A DNA stretch of 64,000 bases from Streptosporangium violaceochromogenes (GTDB lineage Bacteria; Actinomycetota; Actinomycetes; Streptosporangiales; Streptosporangiaceae): assembly GCF_014654615.1 (NCBI RefSeq), contig NZ_BNBB01000019.1:36581-100580 (forward strand), given 5' to 3'. Below the pieces are notes generated by a model, which saw only the letters and a program-made list of their open reading frames with translations, was not told the origin of the DNA and made no database searches. Positions 17,162-26,043 of the stretch are shown here, piece after piece (the first letter of the stretch is position 1; every line of letters begins with the position of its first letter). Position numbers and translations under genes: made by a program.

Positions 17162-18442
17162 TCAGGCGGTCACGCGGTCGATGACCAGGGGCAGGAGGTC
17201 CGGCCCCTGACCGTCACCGACGGTGCAGGCGCCCTCCAGCGCGGCCAGGGCGCGCTCGAACCGGGAGGCGTCGTCGGCGTGCAGCGTCATCAACGGCTGC
17301 CCCCGCCGGACGGGGTCGCCCGGGACGGCGTGCAGCGTGACACCCGCGCCGAAGGAGACCGGATCCTCCTTGCGCGCCCTGCCCGCGCCGAGCCGCCAGG
17401 CGGCCAGGCCCACGCCGTAGGCGTCGAGACCGGTCAGCACGCCGGAGGAGGGCGCGGCGAACTCCGCGGTCTCGGCGGCGCGGGGCAGCGGGGCGTCCGG
17501 GTCGCCGCCCTGGGCGGCGATCATCCGGCGCCAGACGTCCATCGCCGAGCCGTCCTTCAGCGCCTGTTCCGGGTCCTTGCCACCGGACAGGTCCGCGGCC
17601 CGGAGCATCTCGTGCGCCAGCCGCACCGTGAGCTCGACCACGTCGGCGGGCCCGCCTCCGGCGAGCACCTCCACCGCCTCGGAGACCTCCAGCGCGTTGC
17701 CCACGGCGCGGCCCAGCGGCCGGTCCATCGCGGTCAGCAGCGCGACGGTGCGGACCCCCGCGTCGGTGCCCAGCTCCACCATCGTCGTGGCCAGCTCACG
17801 GGCCCGTTCCACGGTCTTCATGAAGGCGCCGGAGCCGACCTTGACGTCCAGCACCAGCGCCCCGGTGCCCTCGGCGATCTTCTTCGACATGATCGAGGAG
17901 GCGATCAGCGGGATCGACTCGACGGTGCCGGTGACGTCGCGCAGCGCGTAGAGCCTCCTGTCGGCCGGGGCCAGCCCGTCACCCGCCGCGCAGATCACCG
18001 CGCCGGCCGCGCGGAGCACGCCGAGCATCTCGTCGCCGGACAGCGAGGCCCGCCAGCCGGGGATGGACTCCAGCTTGTCGAGCGTGCCGCCGGTGTGGCC
18101 GAGCCCCCGCCCCGACAGCTGCGGCACGTAACCGCCGCACGCGGCGACCAGCGGCGCCAGCGGCAGCGTGATCTTGTCGCCGACGCCGCCGGTGGAGTGC
18201 TTGTCGGTCGTACGGCCCGGCAGCGACGACCAGTCCATCCGCCCCCCGGAGCGGACCATGGCCTGGGTCCAGCCGGCGATCTCCCTGCGGCTCATGCCGT
18301 TGAGCAGGATCGCCATCGCCAGGGCGGACATCTGCTCCTCGGCCACGACACCCCCGGTGTAGGCGTCGATCACCCAGGCGATCTGCTCGGCCGACAGTTC
18401 GCGGCCGTCCCGCTTGGTGACGATGACCTCGACGGCGTCCAC
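17162..18442 (-). CDS. deoA: Thymidine (pyrimidine nucleoside) phosphorylase
   Basis: A 426-residue enzyme that splits thymidine and deoxyuridine with phosphate into base and deoxyribose-1-phosphate. It has the three-domain layout of the family: a helical N-domain, the phosphate loop DKHSTGGVGDK, SGRGLGHTGGTLDKLES, the LVLDVKVGSGAFMK segment, and a C-terminal alpha/beta lobe. The GTG start lies three bases after the cytidine deaminase stop with GGAG inside the end of that gene, so translation is likely coupled. Product flow from cytidine deaminase to this enzyme makes biochemical sense. Confidence 0.95.
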   Translation of the reverse strand: MDAVEVIVTKRDGRELSAEQIAWVIDAYTGGVVAEEQMSALAMAILLNGMSRREIAGWTQAMVRSGGRMDWSSLPGRTTDKHSTGGVGDKITLPLAPLVAACGGYVPQLSGRGLGHTGGTLDKLESIPGWRASLSGDEMLGVLRAAGAVICAAGDGLAPADRRLYALRDVTGTVESIPLIASSIMSKKIAEGTGALVLDVKVGSGAFMKTVERARELATTMVELGTDAGVRTVALLTAMDRPLGRAVGNALEVSEAVEVLAGGGPADVVELTVRLAHEMLRAADLSGGKDPEQALKDGSAMDVWRRMIAAQGGDPDAPLPRAAETAEFAAPSSGVLTGLDAYGVGLAAWRLGAGRARKEDPVSFGAGVTLHAVPGDPVRRGQPLMTLHADDASRFERALAALEGACTVGDGQGPDLLPLVIDRVTA

Positions 18443-18445
18443 GCC

Positions 18446-18841
18446 CTAGGCTCCCCGGTTCAGATCGTCGGGCCCGAAGGCGTACGGCAGGATCTCCCCC
18501 ATCGGCCGGGGGCCGTCCACGGTCTCCACCAGCATCTCGGTGCCGCCGAACTCGAACAGGAGCTGACGGCACCGGCCGCACGGCATGAGCGGCTCCTCGT
18601 GCCCGTCCACGCAGGTGAAGGCGACCAGCCGCCCACCGCCCGTGGCCTGAAGCGCCGAGACCAGCCCGCACTCGGCGCACAGCCCGACACCGTAGGAGGC
18701 GTTCTCCACGTTGCAGCCCGAGACGATCCGGCCGTCGTCGACCAGCGCGGCGGCGCCGACGGGAAACTTGGAATAGGGGGCGTAGGCGTTGGACATGACC
18801 CGCGCCGCCTCCGCCCTCAGCGCCGCCCAGTCGATGTTCAT
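18446..18841 (-). CDS. cdd: Cytidine deaminase
   Basis: A 131-residue tetramer-type cytidine deaminase producing uridine and deoxyuridine. Zinc ligands are Cys55, Cys88 and Cys91, with catalytic Glu57 in CAECG and the PCGRCRQ motif; substrate-binding NVENASYG precedes them. It lies 52 bases downstream of the ABC permease gene and three bases before thymidine phosphorylase, in the middle of a nucleoside uptake and salvage operon. Confidence 0.95.
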   Translation of the reverse strand: MNIDWAALRAEAARVMSNAYAPYSKFPVGAAALVDDGRIVSGCNVENASYGVGLCAECGLVSALQATGGGRLVAFTCVDGHEEPLMPCGRCRQLLFEFGGTEMLVETVDGPRPMGEILPYAFGPDDLNRGA

Positions 18842-18893
18842 GCGGTCCGTTCCCCTCTCGTGGCGGCCACCGCGCCGCCTCTCCCCACCACGA

Positions 18894-20171
18894 TCACTTC
18901 GCCTGCCCTCTGCGGTACGGCACGCCGTCGGCCGCGGGGGGCCGGAGCCGCTGGGCGGCCAGGGACAGCACCAGCAGCGTGGTGACGTGCGGGGCGACCG
19001 AGGTGAACTCCGATGGAACGCTGTCGGTCAGGGCGAACACCGTGAACACGGCGACCGCCGCGGCCCCGCTGATCGCCGCCGCCCTGGCGCGGCCCTGCGC
19101 GACGAGCTGGTAGACCGCCGCGGCGGCGATCAGGATCGCCACCAGCAGGAGCAGGGCGTGCACCGACTGGCCACCCCGGCGGAGTTGGAGCGCGTCGGTG
19201 TAGCCGAACAGCGTCGCACCGGCGGCCAGACCCCCCGGACGCCAGTTACCGAAGATCATGGCGGCCAGGCCGATGAAGCCCCGGCCACCCGTCTGCCCCT
19301 CACGATAGGCGCTGGCGGCCACCAGCGACAGGAACGCGCCACCGAGGCCCGCCAGGGCCCCGGAGACGAGCACCGCCGCGTACTTGTGGAAGGAGACGCC
19401 GACGCCCAGCGACTCGGCCGCCACCGGGCGCTCGCCGCAGGAGCGCAGCCGCAGGCCGAAGGCCGTGCGCCAGAGCACGGAGAAGGTCAGCGGGACCAGC
19501 AGGACGGCCAGGACGGTGAACAGCGAGACGTTGGTGACCAGGCCCCGCAGTATGCCCGCCACGTCGGAGACGAGGAACCACCGGCCCGCCTCCAGCGTGG
19601 ACAGCCAGTCGCCGGCGCCCGGCAGGCTCACGGTGCCCGGCTTGGGCACGGGGGGCGACTGGGCGTCGCCCCCGCCGGGCATCCGGGCGAAGGTGACCTT
19701 GGACAGGAACTGGGTGACGCCCAGGCCCAGGATGTTGATCGCGACACCCGAGATGATGTGGTCGACCCCGAAGGTCACGGTGGCGATCGCGTGGAGCAGG
19801 CCCCCCAGGGCCCCGCCGATCGCGGCGGCGGCCACGCCCGCCCAGGGGTTGCCGAAGTGGATCGCTCCCCAGGCACCCGACCAGGTGCCCAGGACCATCA
19901 TGCCCTCCAGGCCGATGTTGATCACACCGGCCCGCTCGGACCACAGGCCGCCGAGGCCGGCCAGGCCGATCGGGACCGCCAGCGCGACGGCCGCGTTGAC
20001 CGCGCCCGCCGAGGTGAGGTCGACGGCTCCGGTGACGGCGCGGGTGAACGACAGCAGCACCACCAGCCCGCCCAGGGCGAGCAGGAGGGTGCGCCAGGTG
20101 ACCTTGAGCCTGCGGGTCCTCTCCGGCTCCCGTACCGGAGCCTCGGTCAGGGTGACGCCGCCCTCGCTCAT
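18894..20171 (-). CDS. Nucleoside ABC transporter permease (second subunit)
   Basis: A 425-residue permease of the BPD_transp_2/branched family used by BMP-type nucleoside importers. It has about ten membrane helices and the NIGLEGMM signature just after a membrane segment, which typifies this subunit. Its ATG overlaps the TGA of the preceding permease as ATGA, so they are translated together. After the last transmembrane segments the C-terminus is short and basic. Together with the other permease, the double ATPase and the BMP lipoprotein it makes one importer. Confidence 0.92.
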   Translation of the reverse strand: MSEGGVTLTEAPVREPERTRRLKVTWRTLLLALGGLVVLLSFTRAVTGAVDLTSAGAVNAAVALAVPIGLAGLGGLWSERAGVINIGLEGMMVLGTWSGAWGAIHFGNPWAGVAAAAIGGALGGLLHAIATVTFGVDHIISGVAINILGLGVTQFLSKVTFARMPGGGDAQSPPVPKPGTVSLPGAGDWLSTLEAGRWFLVSDVAGILRGLVTNVSLFTVLAVLLVPLTFSVLWRTAFGLRLRSCGERPVAAESLGVGVSFHKYAAVLVSGALAGLGGAFLSLVAASAYREGQTGGRGFIGLAAMIFGNWRPGGLAAGATLFGYTDALQLRRGGQSVHALLLLVAILIAAAAVYQLVAQGRARAAAISGAAAVAVFTVFALTDSVPSEFTSVAPHVTTLLVLSLAAQRLRPPAADGVPYRRGQAK

Positions 20172-21319
20172 GCCGACGCTCCTTCGGGCCGGGCGGGGGC
20201 GCCGCCTGCCAGTTCCCTGCTCACCCGGCGCTGCCCCGCCGCGATCCGGTAACGGTGAACCAGCTCGTAGGCGACGATGACCGAGAGCACGATCGTGCCC
20301 TGCATGATCATGACGATCTCCGGGGAGATGTCGTGCAGTTGCAGGATGCCCGACGAGGTGTCGAGGAAGGCCCACAGCAGGGCGCCGAAGGCGATGCCGA
20401 CGGGGTTGTTGCGGCCCAGCAGCGCGATCGCGATGCCGGTGAAGCCGAGGCCGGTGGGGAAGTCCAGGCTGTAGCTGTAGGAGGCGCCGAGCAGCTGCGG
20501 CATGCCGACCAGGCCCGCCATCGCCCCGGAGAGGATCATCGCGATGAGGATCATCTTCTTGACGTCGACCCCGCTGGCCACGGCCGCCGGCTCGGAGCGG
20601 CCGGTGGCGCGCAGGTCGAAGCCGAAGCGGGTGCGGTTGAGCAGCACGTGGTACAGGACGCCCATGGCGACGGCCAGGATGATCAGGCCGAAAACCTTCG
20701 AGCCGGTCCCGGGGATGATCGCCAGTCCGGGCACCTGGGCGGACGGGCCGAGCGGTCTGGTGCCGATGTTGTTGCTGCCGGCGACCTCGACCGCCAGGCG
20801 CTCCCTGTTGAGCAGCCAGGCCCCCAGCGCGGTGGCGACGGCGTTCAGCATGATCGTGGAGATGACCTCGCTGACTCCGCGCCGCACCTTCAGCAGGCCC
20901 GCGATCGCCGCCCAGCCCGCGCCGACCAGCATGGCGACGCAGACGATGAGCGCGACGTGCAGCGGGGCGGGGAGGGTGAGCGCGCCCCCCACGGCCGCCG
21001 CGACGAGCGCCGCGAGGCGGTACTGGCCGTCGACGCCGATGTTGAACAGGTTCATCCGGAACCCGATCGCCACGGCCAGCGCCGACAGGTAGAAGGTGGT
21101 CGCGTAGTTCAGGGTCAGCACGATCGACCTCGGCTGCGTGCCGTACTCGGCCATGATGACCAGCGTCTCCAGCGGAGGGGCGCCGGTGAGCAGCAGGACG
21201 ACCGAGGTGATCAGGCCGGCGAAGACGACGGCGAGGACCGGCGCGGCGAGCGAGAGCAGGCCACCGGGGCTGACCCTGCCGAGGAGCCGGTCGGCGAAGC
21301 GCGACTCCGCGGGGCTCAC
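20168..21319 (-). CDS. Nucleoside ABC transporter permease (first subunit)
   Basis: A 383-residue permease with eight to ten membrane helices. It contains FNIGVDGQYRLAAL and VRRGVSEVISTIMLN, the latter the likely contact with the ATPase, as in the NupB/YufP-like branch. The GTG start is 22 bases downstream of the ATPase gene; no better in-frame start exists upstream. The stop overlaps the start of the next permease by four bases. Substrate is inferred as nucleosides from the neighbouring salvage enzymes. Confidence 0.92.
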   Translation of the reverse strand: MSPAESRFADRLLGRVSPGGLLSLAAPVLAVVFAGLITSVVLLLTGAPPLETLVIMAEYGTQPRSIVLTLNYATTFYLSALAVAIGFRMNLFNIGVDGQYRLAALVAAAVGGALTLPAPLHVALIVCVAMLVGAGWAAIAGLLKVRRGVSEVISTIMLNAVATALGAWLLNRERLAVEVAGSNNIGTRPLGPSAQVPGLAIIPGTGSKVFGLIILAVAMGVLYHVLLNRTRFGFDLRATGRSEPAAVASGVDVKKMILIAMILSGAMAGLVGMPQLLGASYSYSLDFPTGLGFTGIAIALLGRNNPVGIAFGALLWAFLDTSSGILQLHDISPEIVMIMQGTIVLSVIVAYELVHRYRIAAGQRRVSRELAGGAPARPEGASA

Positions 21320-21341
21320 GGGGTCACCGCCGAGCGAGTGT

Positions 21342-22892
21342 TCACGCCGCCTCCCCCGCGCCGGTCATCGCCGACCCGAGCTGCTCGGGCGTCACCGTCA
21401 GCGGGTCCACCTCGGCGACGAGGCGGCCGCGCAGGATCACCTTCAGCGTGTCCGACAGGCCGATGAGCTCGTCGAGGTCGGCCGAGATCAGCAGTACGGC
21501 CAGGCCCGCGGCGCGGGCGGCGCGCAGGTGGTCCCAGATCGCGGCCTGTGCCCCGACGTCCACGCCCCGGGTCGGGTGGGAGGCGATCAGGAACACCGGG
21601 TCGCCGCTCATCTCCCGGCCGACGATCAGCTTCTGCTGGTTTCCCCCGGAAAGGGCCGCGGCGTCCACGTCGATGCCGGGGGTGCGGACGTCGTACTCCT
21701 CGACGATGCGCCGGGTGTCGGCGCGGGCGCCCGCGCGGTCGATCCAGGGCCCCCGGGCGTTGGGCCGCCGCGTCTGGTGGCCGAGGATCCGGTTCTCCCA
21801 CAGCGGCGCCTCCAGCAGCAGGCCGTGACGCTGCCGGTCGGCGGGGATGTAGGCGACGCCGGCCTCGCGGCGGCGCAGCGTCGACCAGGAGGAGACGTCC
21901 TTCTCGCCGAGGCGGATCTCCCCCTCGGCCGGGCGCATGCCCATGAGGGCCTCGACGAGCTCGGCCTGACCGTTGCCCTCGACGCCGGCGATGCCGAGCA
22001 CCTCCCCCCTGCGGATGTCGAAGCCGACGTCGCGCACGACGGGCCGGCCGTCCGGCGAGCGGACCGTCAGGCCGCGCACCGACACCGCCACCACGTCGGT
22101 GACGGTGGACTCGCGGGTCTCGGGGCTGGGCAGCTCGCTGCCGACCATCAGCTCGGCGAGTTGCCGCGCGGTGACGTCCCGGGGGCTCACGCGGGCCACG
22201 GTGGTGCCCCGCCGGATGACGGTGATGGCGTCGGCGACCGAGAGCACCTCGTCCAGCTTGTGCGAGATGAAGATGATCGTCAGTCCTTCGCGGACGAGCT
22301 GGCGGAGGTTGCCGAACAGCTCCTCCACCTCGTGCGGCACGAGCACGGCGGTCGGTTCGTCCAGGATGAGGATGCGGGCGCCCCGGTAGAGGACCTTGAG
22401 GATCTCCACCCGCTGCCGGGCGCCGACGCCCAGGTCCTCGACCACGGCCTCGGGGTCGACACCGAGACCGTAGGAGTCGGAGATCTGCCTGATCCTCCGG
22501 CGGGCGGCGCCGAAGTCGACGGCGATCCCGCCGATCCGGGGCTCGCTGCCGAGGATCACGTTCTCCAGCACGGTCAGGTTGTCGGCGAGCATGAAGTGCT
22601 GGTGGACCATCCCGATGCCCGCCGCGATCGCGTCCGCGGGGGAGCGGAAGGCGACCGCGGCCCCGTCGACGCGGATCTCGCCCTCGTCGGGGCGCTGCAT
22701 GCCGTACAGGATCTTCATGAGGGTGGACTTGCCCGCGCCGTTCTCACCGACGACGGCGTGCACGTGCCCCCGCAGGACGGTCAGGGAGACGTCGCGATTG
22801 GCCACGACGCCGGGGAAGCGTTTGGTGATCCCGGTGAGTTCGACGGCCGGTACCGAGGTGCTGATGACGACCTCCTCCGCGCGGATGGTCAT
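21342..22892 (-). CDS. Nucleoside/sugar ABC transporter ATP-binding protein with two ATPase domains
   Basis: A 516-residue protein with two ABC domains in tandem, like RbsA/NupA types. The first domain has Walker A GENGAGKST and Q-loop VHQHFMLADNLTV, with the LSGG-type signature replaced by GVGARQRVEILK and Walker B ILILDEPT. In the second domain the Walker A is degenerate (GVEGNGQAELVE), the signature is LSGGNQQKLIVGRE, and the Walker B aspartate is shifted (FLIASHPTRGVD). This asymmetry is normal for the family. The start at 22892 is chosen over one 16 codons earlier that would lie in the inter-gene hairpin. Confidence 0.93.
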   Translation of the reverse strand: MTIRAEEVVISTSVPAVELTGITKRFPGVVANRDVSLTVLRGHVHAVVGENGAGKSTLMKILYGMQRPDEGEIRVDGAAVAFRSPADAIAAGIGMVHQHFMLADNLTVLENVILGSEPRIGGIAVDFGAARRRIRQISDSYGLGVDPEAVVEDLGVGARQRVEILKVLYRGARILILDEPTAVLVPHEVEELFGNLRQLVREGLTIIFISHKLDEVLSVADAITVIRRGTTVARVSPRDVTARQLAELMVGSELPSPETRESTVTDVVAVSVRGLTVRSPDGRPVVRDVGFDIRRGEVLGIAGVEGNGQAELVEALMGMRPAEGEIRLGEKDVSSWSTLRRREAGVAYIPADRQRHGLLLEAPLWENRILGHQTRRPNARGPWIDRAGARADTRRIVEEYDVRTPGIDVDAAALSGGNQQKLIVGREMSGDPVFLIASHPTRGVDVGAQAAIWDHLRAARAAGLAVLLISADLDELIGLSDTLKVILRGRLVAEVDPLTVTPEQLGSAMTGAGEAA

Positions 22893-22923
22893 GGTTACCG
22901 AACGTGATGCCGCTCTGGGGGCC

Positions 22924-22954
22924 GAAGGGCCCGGGGACATCCGCCGGGCCCTTC
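22924..22954 (-). terminator. Hairpin between BMP lipoprotein and ATPase genes
   Basis: Perfect eleven-base arms (GAAGGGCCCGG and its complement) with a nine-base loop lie after the lipoprotein stop and before the ATPase start. A partial terminator or mRNA-stabilising hairpin here is common in importer operons, where the binding protein is needed in excess. Confidence 0.65.
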
Positions 22955-22966
22955 CCCGTTACCGGA

Positions 22967-24037
22967 TCAGGAGGTCTTGTCCGGTACGGTGATCTCGCCA
23001 GAGATGATCTTCTGCTTGTACTCGTCGAGTTCGGATGTGATGTCGTCGACCCGGCCGCCGGTGGTGGAGTAGTCGACGCCGCCGGCCTTGAGGTCGTAGA
23101 TCGTGGAGCCGGCCTTCACCGAACCGGAGGTGAAGCTCTTGAGGAAGTCGAAGACCGCGACGTCGACCTTCTTGATCATGGAGGTCACGATGACGTCCCG
23201 TACGGCCGGGGAGGCGGTCTTGGCCTGGTCGGAGTCGACGCCGATGGCCAGGCCCTTGGCGGCCTTGGCGGCCTCGAACACCCCGCCGCCGGAGCCGCCC
23301 GCCGCGTGGTAGACCACGTCGGCGCCCGCGTCGAACATGCCCTCGGCAGCGGTCTTGCCCTTGGCGGGGTCGGAGAAACCGCTGAAGTCCGGGGGCTGGG
23401 TGAGGTACTTGACGTCGATCTGGACGTCGGCCTTGACCTTCTTGGCGCCGGCGACGAAGCCGGCCTGGAACTTCTGGATCAGCGGCACCTGCACGCCGCC
23501 GACGAAGCCGATGTGCTCCTTCTTCGTCTTCAGCGCCGCGGCGGCGCCGACGAGGAACGATCCCTCGTGCTCGGCGAACAGGAGGTTGGAGATGTTGGGG
23601 GCGGTGGCCGCGGCGTCGTCGACGATCGCGAACGTGACCTCGGGGAACTCGGCTGCGACCTTCTTCAGCGGCCCGGAGTAGGCGAACCCGATGGCGATGA
23701 CCGGGTTGAAGCCACCCTGGGCGAGCAGCCGGAGCCGCTCCTCCTTGGCGGCCTCGGTCTCGCCGCTGCCCGCGTCGAGCTCCTTGGTGTCGGCGAGGCC
23801 GAGCTCGCTCTTGGCCTTGTCCAGTCCCGCGGCGGCGGCGTCGTTGAAGGACTGGTCGCCGCGGCCGCCGATGTCGTAGGCGAGGCCGACCTTCGCCCCC
23901 TTGCCCGCGGGGGCCGTGCTGCCGGCCGGCGTGGCCGAGGTGGTCGGCTCCTCACCTCCGCCGCACGCGGCGACCCCCATGAGCGCACCCCCGGCCAGTG
24001 CGACCGCGGCCAGCCTGCCGAATCGGTTGTGCAGCAC
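22967..24037 (-). CDS. BMP family nucleoside-binding lipoprotein
   Basis: A 356-residue lipoprotein of the BMP/PnrA family. The signal peptide ends GVAAC with lipidation at Cys25. The mature protein has the two-lobed periplasmic-binding fold, beginning KVGLAYDIGGRGDQSFNDAA, a family hallmark, with VVYHAAGGSGGGVFEAA in the second lobe. The GTG start has GGGAG six bases upstream. It leads the importer operon. Known members bind purine nucleosides, and the salvage genes here agree with that. Confidence 0.94.
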   Translation of the reverse strand: MLHNRFGRLAAVALAGGALMGVAACGGGEEPTTSATPAGSTAPAGKGAKVGLAYDIGGRGDQSFNDAAAAGLDKAKSELGLADTKELDAGSGETEAAKEERLRLLAQGGFNPVIAIGFAYSGPLKKVAAEFPEVTFAIVDDAAATAPNISNLLFAEHEGSFLVGAAAALKTKKEHIGFVGGVQVPLIQKFQAGFVAGAKKVKADVQIDVKYLTQPPDFSGFSDPAKGKTAAEGMFDAGADVVYHAAGGSGGGVFEAAKAAKGLAIGVDSDQAKTASPAVRDVIVTSMIKKVDVAVFDFLKSFTSGSVKAGSTIYDLKAGGVDYSTTGGRVDDITSELDEYKQKIISGEITVPDKTS

Positions 24038-24240
24038 GTCGGACTCCCTTCACGTGTCGGCGCACGTGCGCAAAGACGCACGGCGACCTTGCACGGAAGA
24101 TAGTTGCTCGACATGGCTTGACCAAACCAGCACACCAGTCCGCAACAGGTCCGTTATGCAGCTCACGCCGGCCCGTGATCCTCGAACGGGGGCCGATACT
24201 ACCCGCCGGTAGCACCCCTTTTGATCACGATTATGTTGCG

Positions 24241-24252
24241 ATATGGCCATAT
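24241..24252. promoter_or_regulatory. Palindrome ATATGGCCATAT upstream of the nucleoside importer operon
   Basis: A perfect 12-base palindrome in an unusually AT-rich patch (about 24220-24260), roughly 205 bases upstream of the binding-protein start and 60 bases beyond the end of the amidohydrolase gene. It could be an operator for the importer operon; no regulator is encoded next to it. Confidence 0.4.
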
Positions 24253-24311
24253 GACTGACAGGCGTTACCCCATCATTTCTCGCAACCCTCCCACCGGACG
24301 GCCCTCCCGGC

Positions 24312-25550
24312 TCAGGCCATCGCGACGCCGGCGATCGACTCGGTGGTCCTGGGCCGCCGCCCCTCCCACAGGGCGGTCAGCGCGGTCGCCGAGAGGAGGC
24401 GCACACCGGTGGCGATGCAGCTCTCGTCCACGTCGAAGGTGCCCTGGTGGATGTCGGCGAGCTGGTCCGAGCCCGGGGTGCGGGTGCCCAGCCGGGCGAA
24501 GGCGCCGGGGATCGAGTCCAGGTACCAGCCGAAGTCCTCACCCCCCAGGCTCTGCTGCGTCGGCTCGGCGGAGCCCTCCCCCAGCACGCCCTCGGCCGCC
24601 GCGGCCAGCATCTGCACGCTGACCTCGTCGTTGACCACCGGCGGCACGCCCCGGACGTAGTCCATGTCGGCCGTGACGCCGTAGGCTCCCGCGACCGACT
24701 CCAGCAGCGCCCCGATCATGTCGGGGGCCGCCTGCCACGCCTGCTCGTCCAGGCAGCGCACGGTACCCTCGGCGACCCCCTCGTCGGGGATCGCGTTGGC
24801 CGCCGACCCCGCCTCCACCCGGCCCCAGACCAGGCTCAGCGACGAGCGGGGGTCCACCCGGCGCGACAGCGCGGCGGGCAGCTCGGTGAGGATCTTGGCG
24901 AGGGCGAACACCAGGTCGGCGGTGAGGTGCGGCCGGGCGGTGTGCCCGCCGGGGCCGCTCACCCGGACAAGGATCTTGTCGCAGGCGGAGGTGATCGGCC
25001 CGGCCTTGAGCCCGACCTTTCCGACGTCCAGCCGGGGGTCGCAGTGCAGGCCGAAGATGCGGTCGACGCCGCTGATGCCGCCCGCGGCCAGGACCTCGAG
25101 CGCGCCGCCGGGCAGTTCCTCGGCGGGCTGGAAGATCAGCCGGACCCGGCCGGGCAGCAGGCCGGCCCTGGCCTGCCGGGCCAGGAAGAGGGAGGCACCG
25201 AGCAGGATCGTGGTGTGCACGTCGTGGCCGCAGGCGTGGCACACGCCGGGGACCGTCGAGCTGTAGGGGGCGTCCTTCTCGTCGGGCACGGGCAGCGCGT
25301 CGATGTCGGCGCGCAGCGCCACGGTCGGTCCGTCGCCGCTGCCGACCTCGCAGAGCAGGCCGGTGCCGCGCGGCAGCACCGAGGGCGTGAGCCCGGCGGC
25401 GATCAGCCGGTCGGCGACGCGCTGCGTCGTGCGATACTCGGCGAACGCGAGCTCGGGATGCATGTGCAGGTCACGGCGGAAGTCGATGAGCTCCCGCTCC
25501 GATCCGGCGAGGAACGCGTCGAGTTCTCCCCGTAGATTACGCCCCCGCAT
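24312..25550 (-). CDS. M20 family amidohydrolase (aminoacylase/IAA-amino acid hydrolase-like)
   Basis: A 412-residue dinuclear metal hydrolase of the M20D group. It has RRDLHMHPELAFAEYRT, the VALRADIDALPV segment, the metal-binding CHACGHDVH, FQPAEELPGGA, a dimerisation lid with SGPGGHTARP, and the late GGEDFGWYL. These enzymes cleave N-acyl amino acids or related amides in the cytosol. In mycobacteria, similar genes (amiA/amiB type) sit next to the nucleoside salvage genes, as here. It is upstream of the importer operon on the same strand and separated by about 270 bases, so it probably has its own promoter. Confidence 0.92.
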   Translation of the reverse strand: MRGRNLRGELDAFLAGSERELIDFRRDLHMHPELAFAEYRTTQRVADRLIAAGLTPSVLPRGTGLLCEVGSGDGPTVALRADIDALPVPDEKDAPYSSTVPGVCHACGHDVHTTILLGASLFLARQARAGLLPGRVRLIFQPAEELPGGALEVLAAGGISGVDRIFGLHCDPRLDVGKVGLKAGPITSACDKILVRVSGPGGHTARPHLTADLVFALAKILTELPAALSRRVDPRSSLSLVWGRVEAGSAANAIPDEGVAEGTVRCLDEQAWQAAPDMIGALLESVAGAYGVTADMDYVRGVPPVVNDEVSVQMLAAAAEGVLGEGSAEPTQQSLGGEDFGWYLDSIPGAFARLGTRTPGSDQLADIHQGTFDVDESCIATGVRLLSATALTALWEGRRPRTTESIAGVAMA

Positions 25551-26004
25551 TGGTCACCGTCCTATCCGCGCCGGCAGCCTTAGTCATCGACGCATCGTGC
25601 GACCGCCCGGAATCACACGACTCACGAGGCGGCCCGAAAAACGAGCGCCGCGCCGGTGGGCCTGATTGGTCGCCAGGAGACAGGCCGGCGCGGACTGATG
25701 AACGCCAGCACGGAAGCGGCCGGCCACTGTGAGGCCCCACCGGCGTGTTGACGATGCCATTGACCTTATCCCGCCTCCGACGCACCACGATGTCATCTCC
25801 GCCAAATGTTTTGCGCTCCCGGGGGGCGGTCCCGAGGCTCCTGACCCACTCGAGCCAGGAAGGATGGCCCGGATTGACTAGCCCCCCGCTGGACACTCCG
25901 GCCCCTTCCCCGTGCGGGAGGTGGCAGACTCCGGCGCCGTTGAAACATCGGCGACCCGGCAATTTCCGTGGCTCCAGGTACCAGTCATCGAACCAGACGG
26001 AGTG
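25551..26004. other. Divergent intergenic region
   Basis: About 450 bases separate the amidohydrolase from the peptide ligase gene. No gene is supported; a few frames on either strand have biased composition and no ribosome binding site. The region must hold promoters for both neighbours. Base composition falls toward the right end, next to the ligase start. Confidence 0.4.
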
Positions 26005-26043
26005 ATGCAGGCAGGAGTAATGCGTGCTTCACTCCCATTATGA
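26005..26043 (+). promoter_or_regulatory. Possible short leader frame coupled to the peptide ligase gene
   Basis: A 12-codon frame starting at ATG 26005 (with a second in-frame ATG at 26020 behind AGGAG) ends in TGA that overlaps the ATG of the ligase gene as ATGA. The ligase itself lacks a ribosome binding site, which would make sense if it is translated by coupling. Spacing from AGGAG to ATG is short, so this is tentative. Confidence 0.3.

Noticed and set aside
17057..18985. Long plus-strand frame opposite deoA and cdd
   Set aside because: Antisense shadow of two well-supported enzyme genes.
25745..26005. An 86-codon frame that could be a precursor peptide for the PGM1-like ligase
   Set aside because: No ribosome binding site, no repeated core or leader pattern, and composition typical of non-coding GC-rich DNA.
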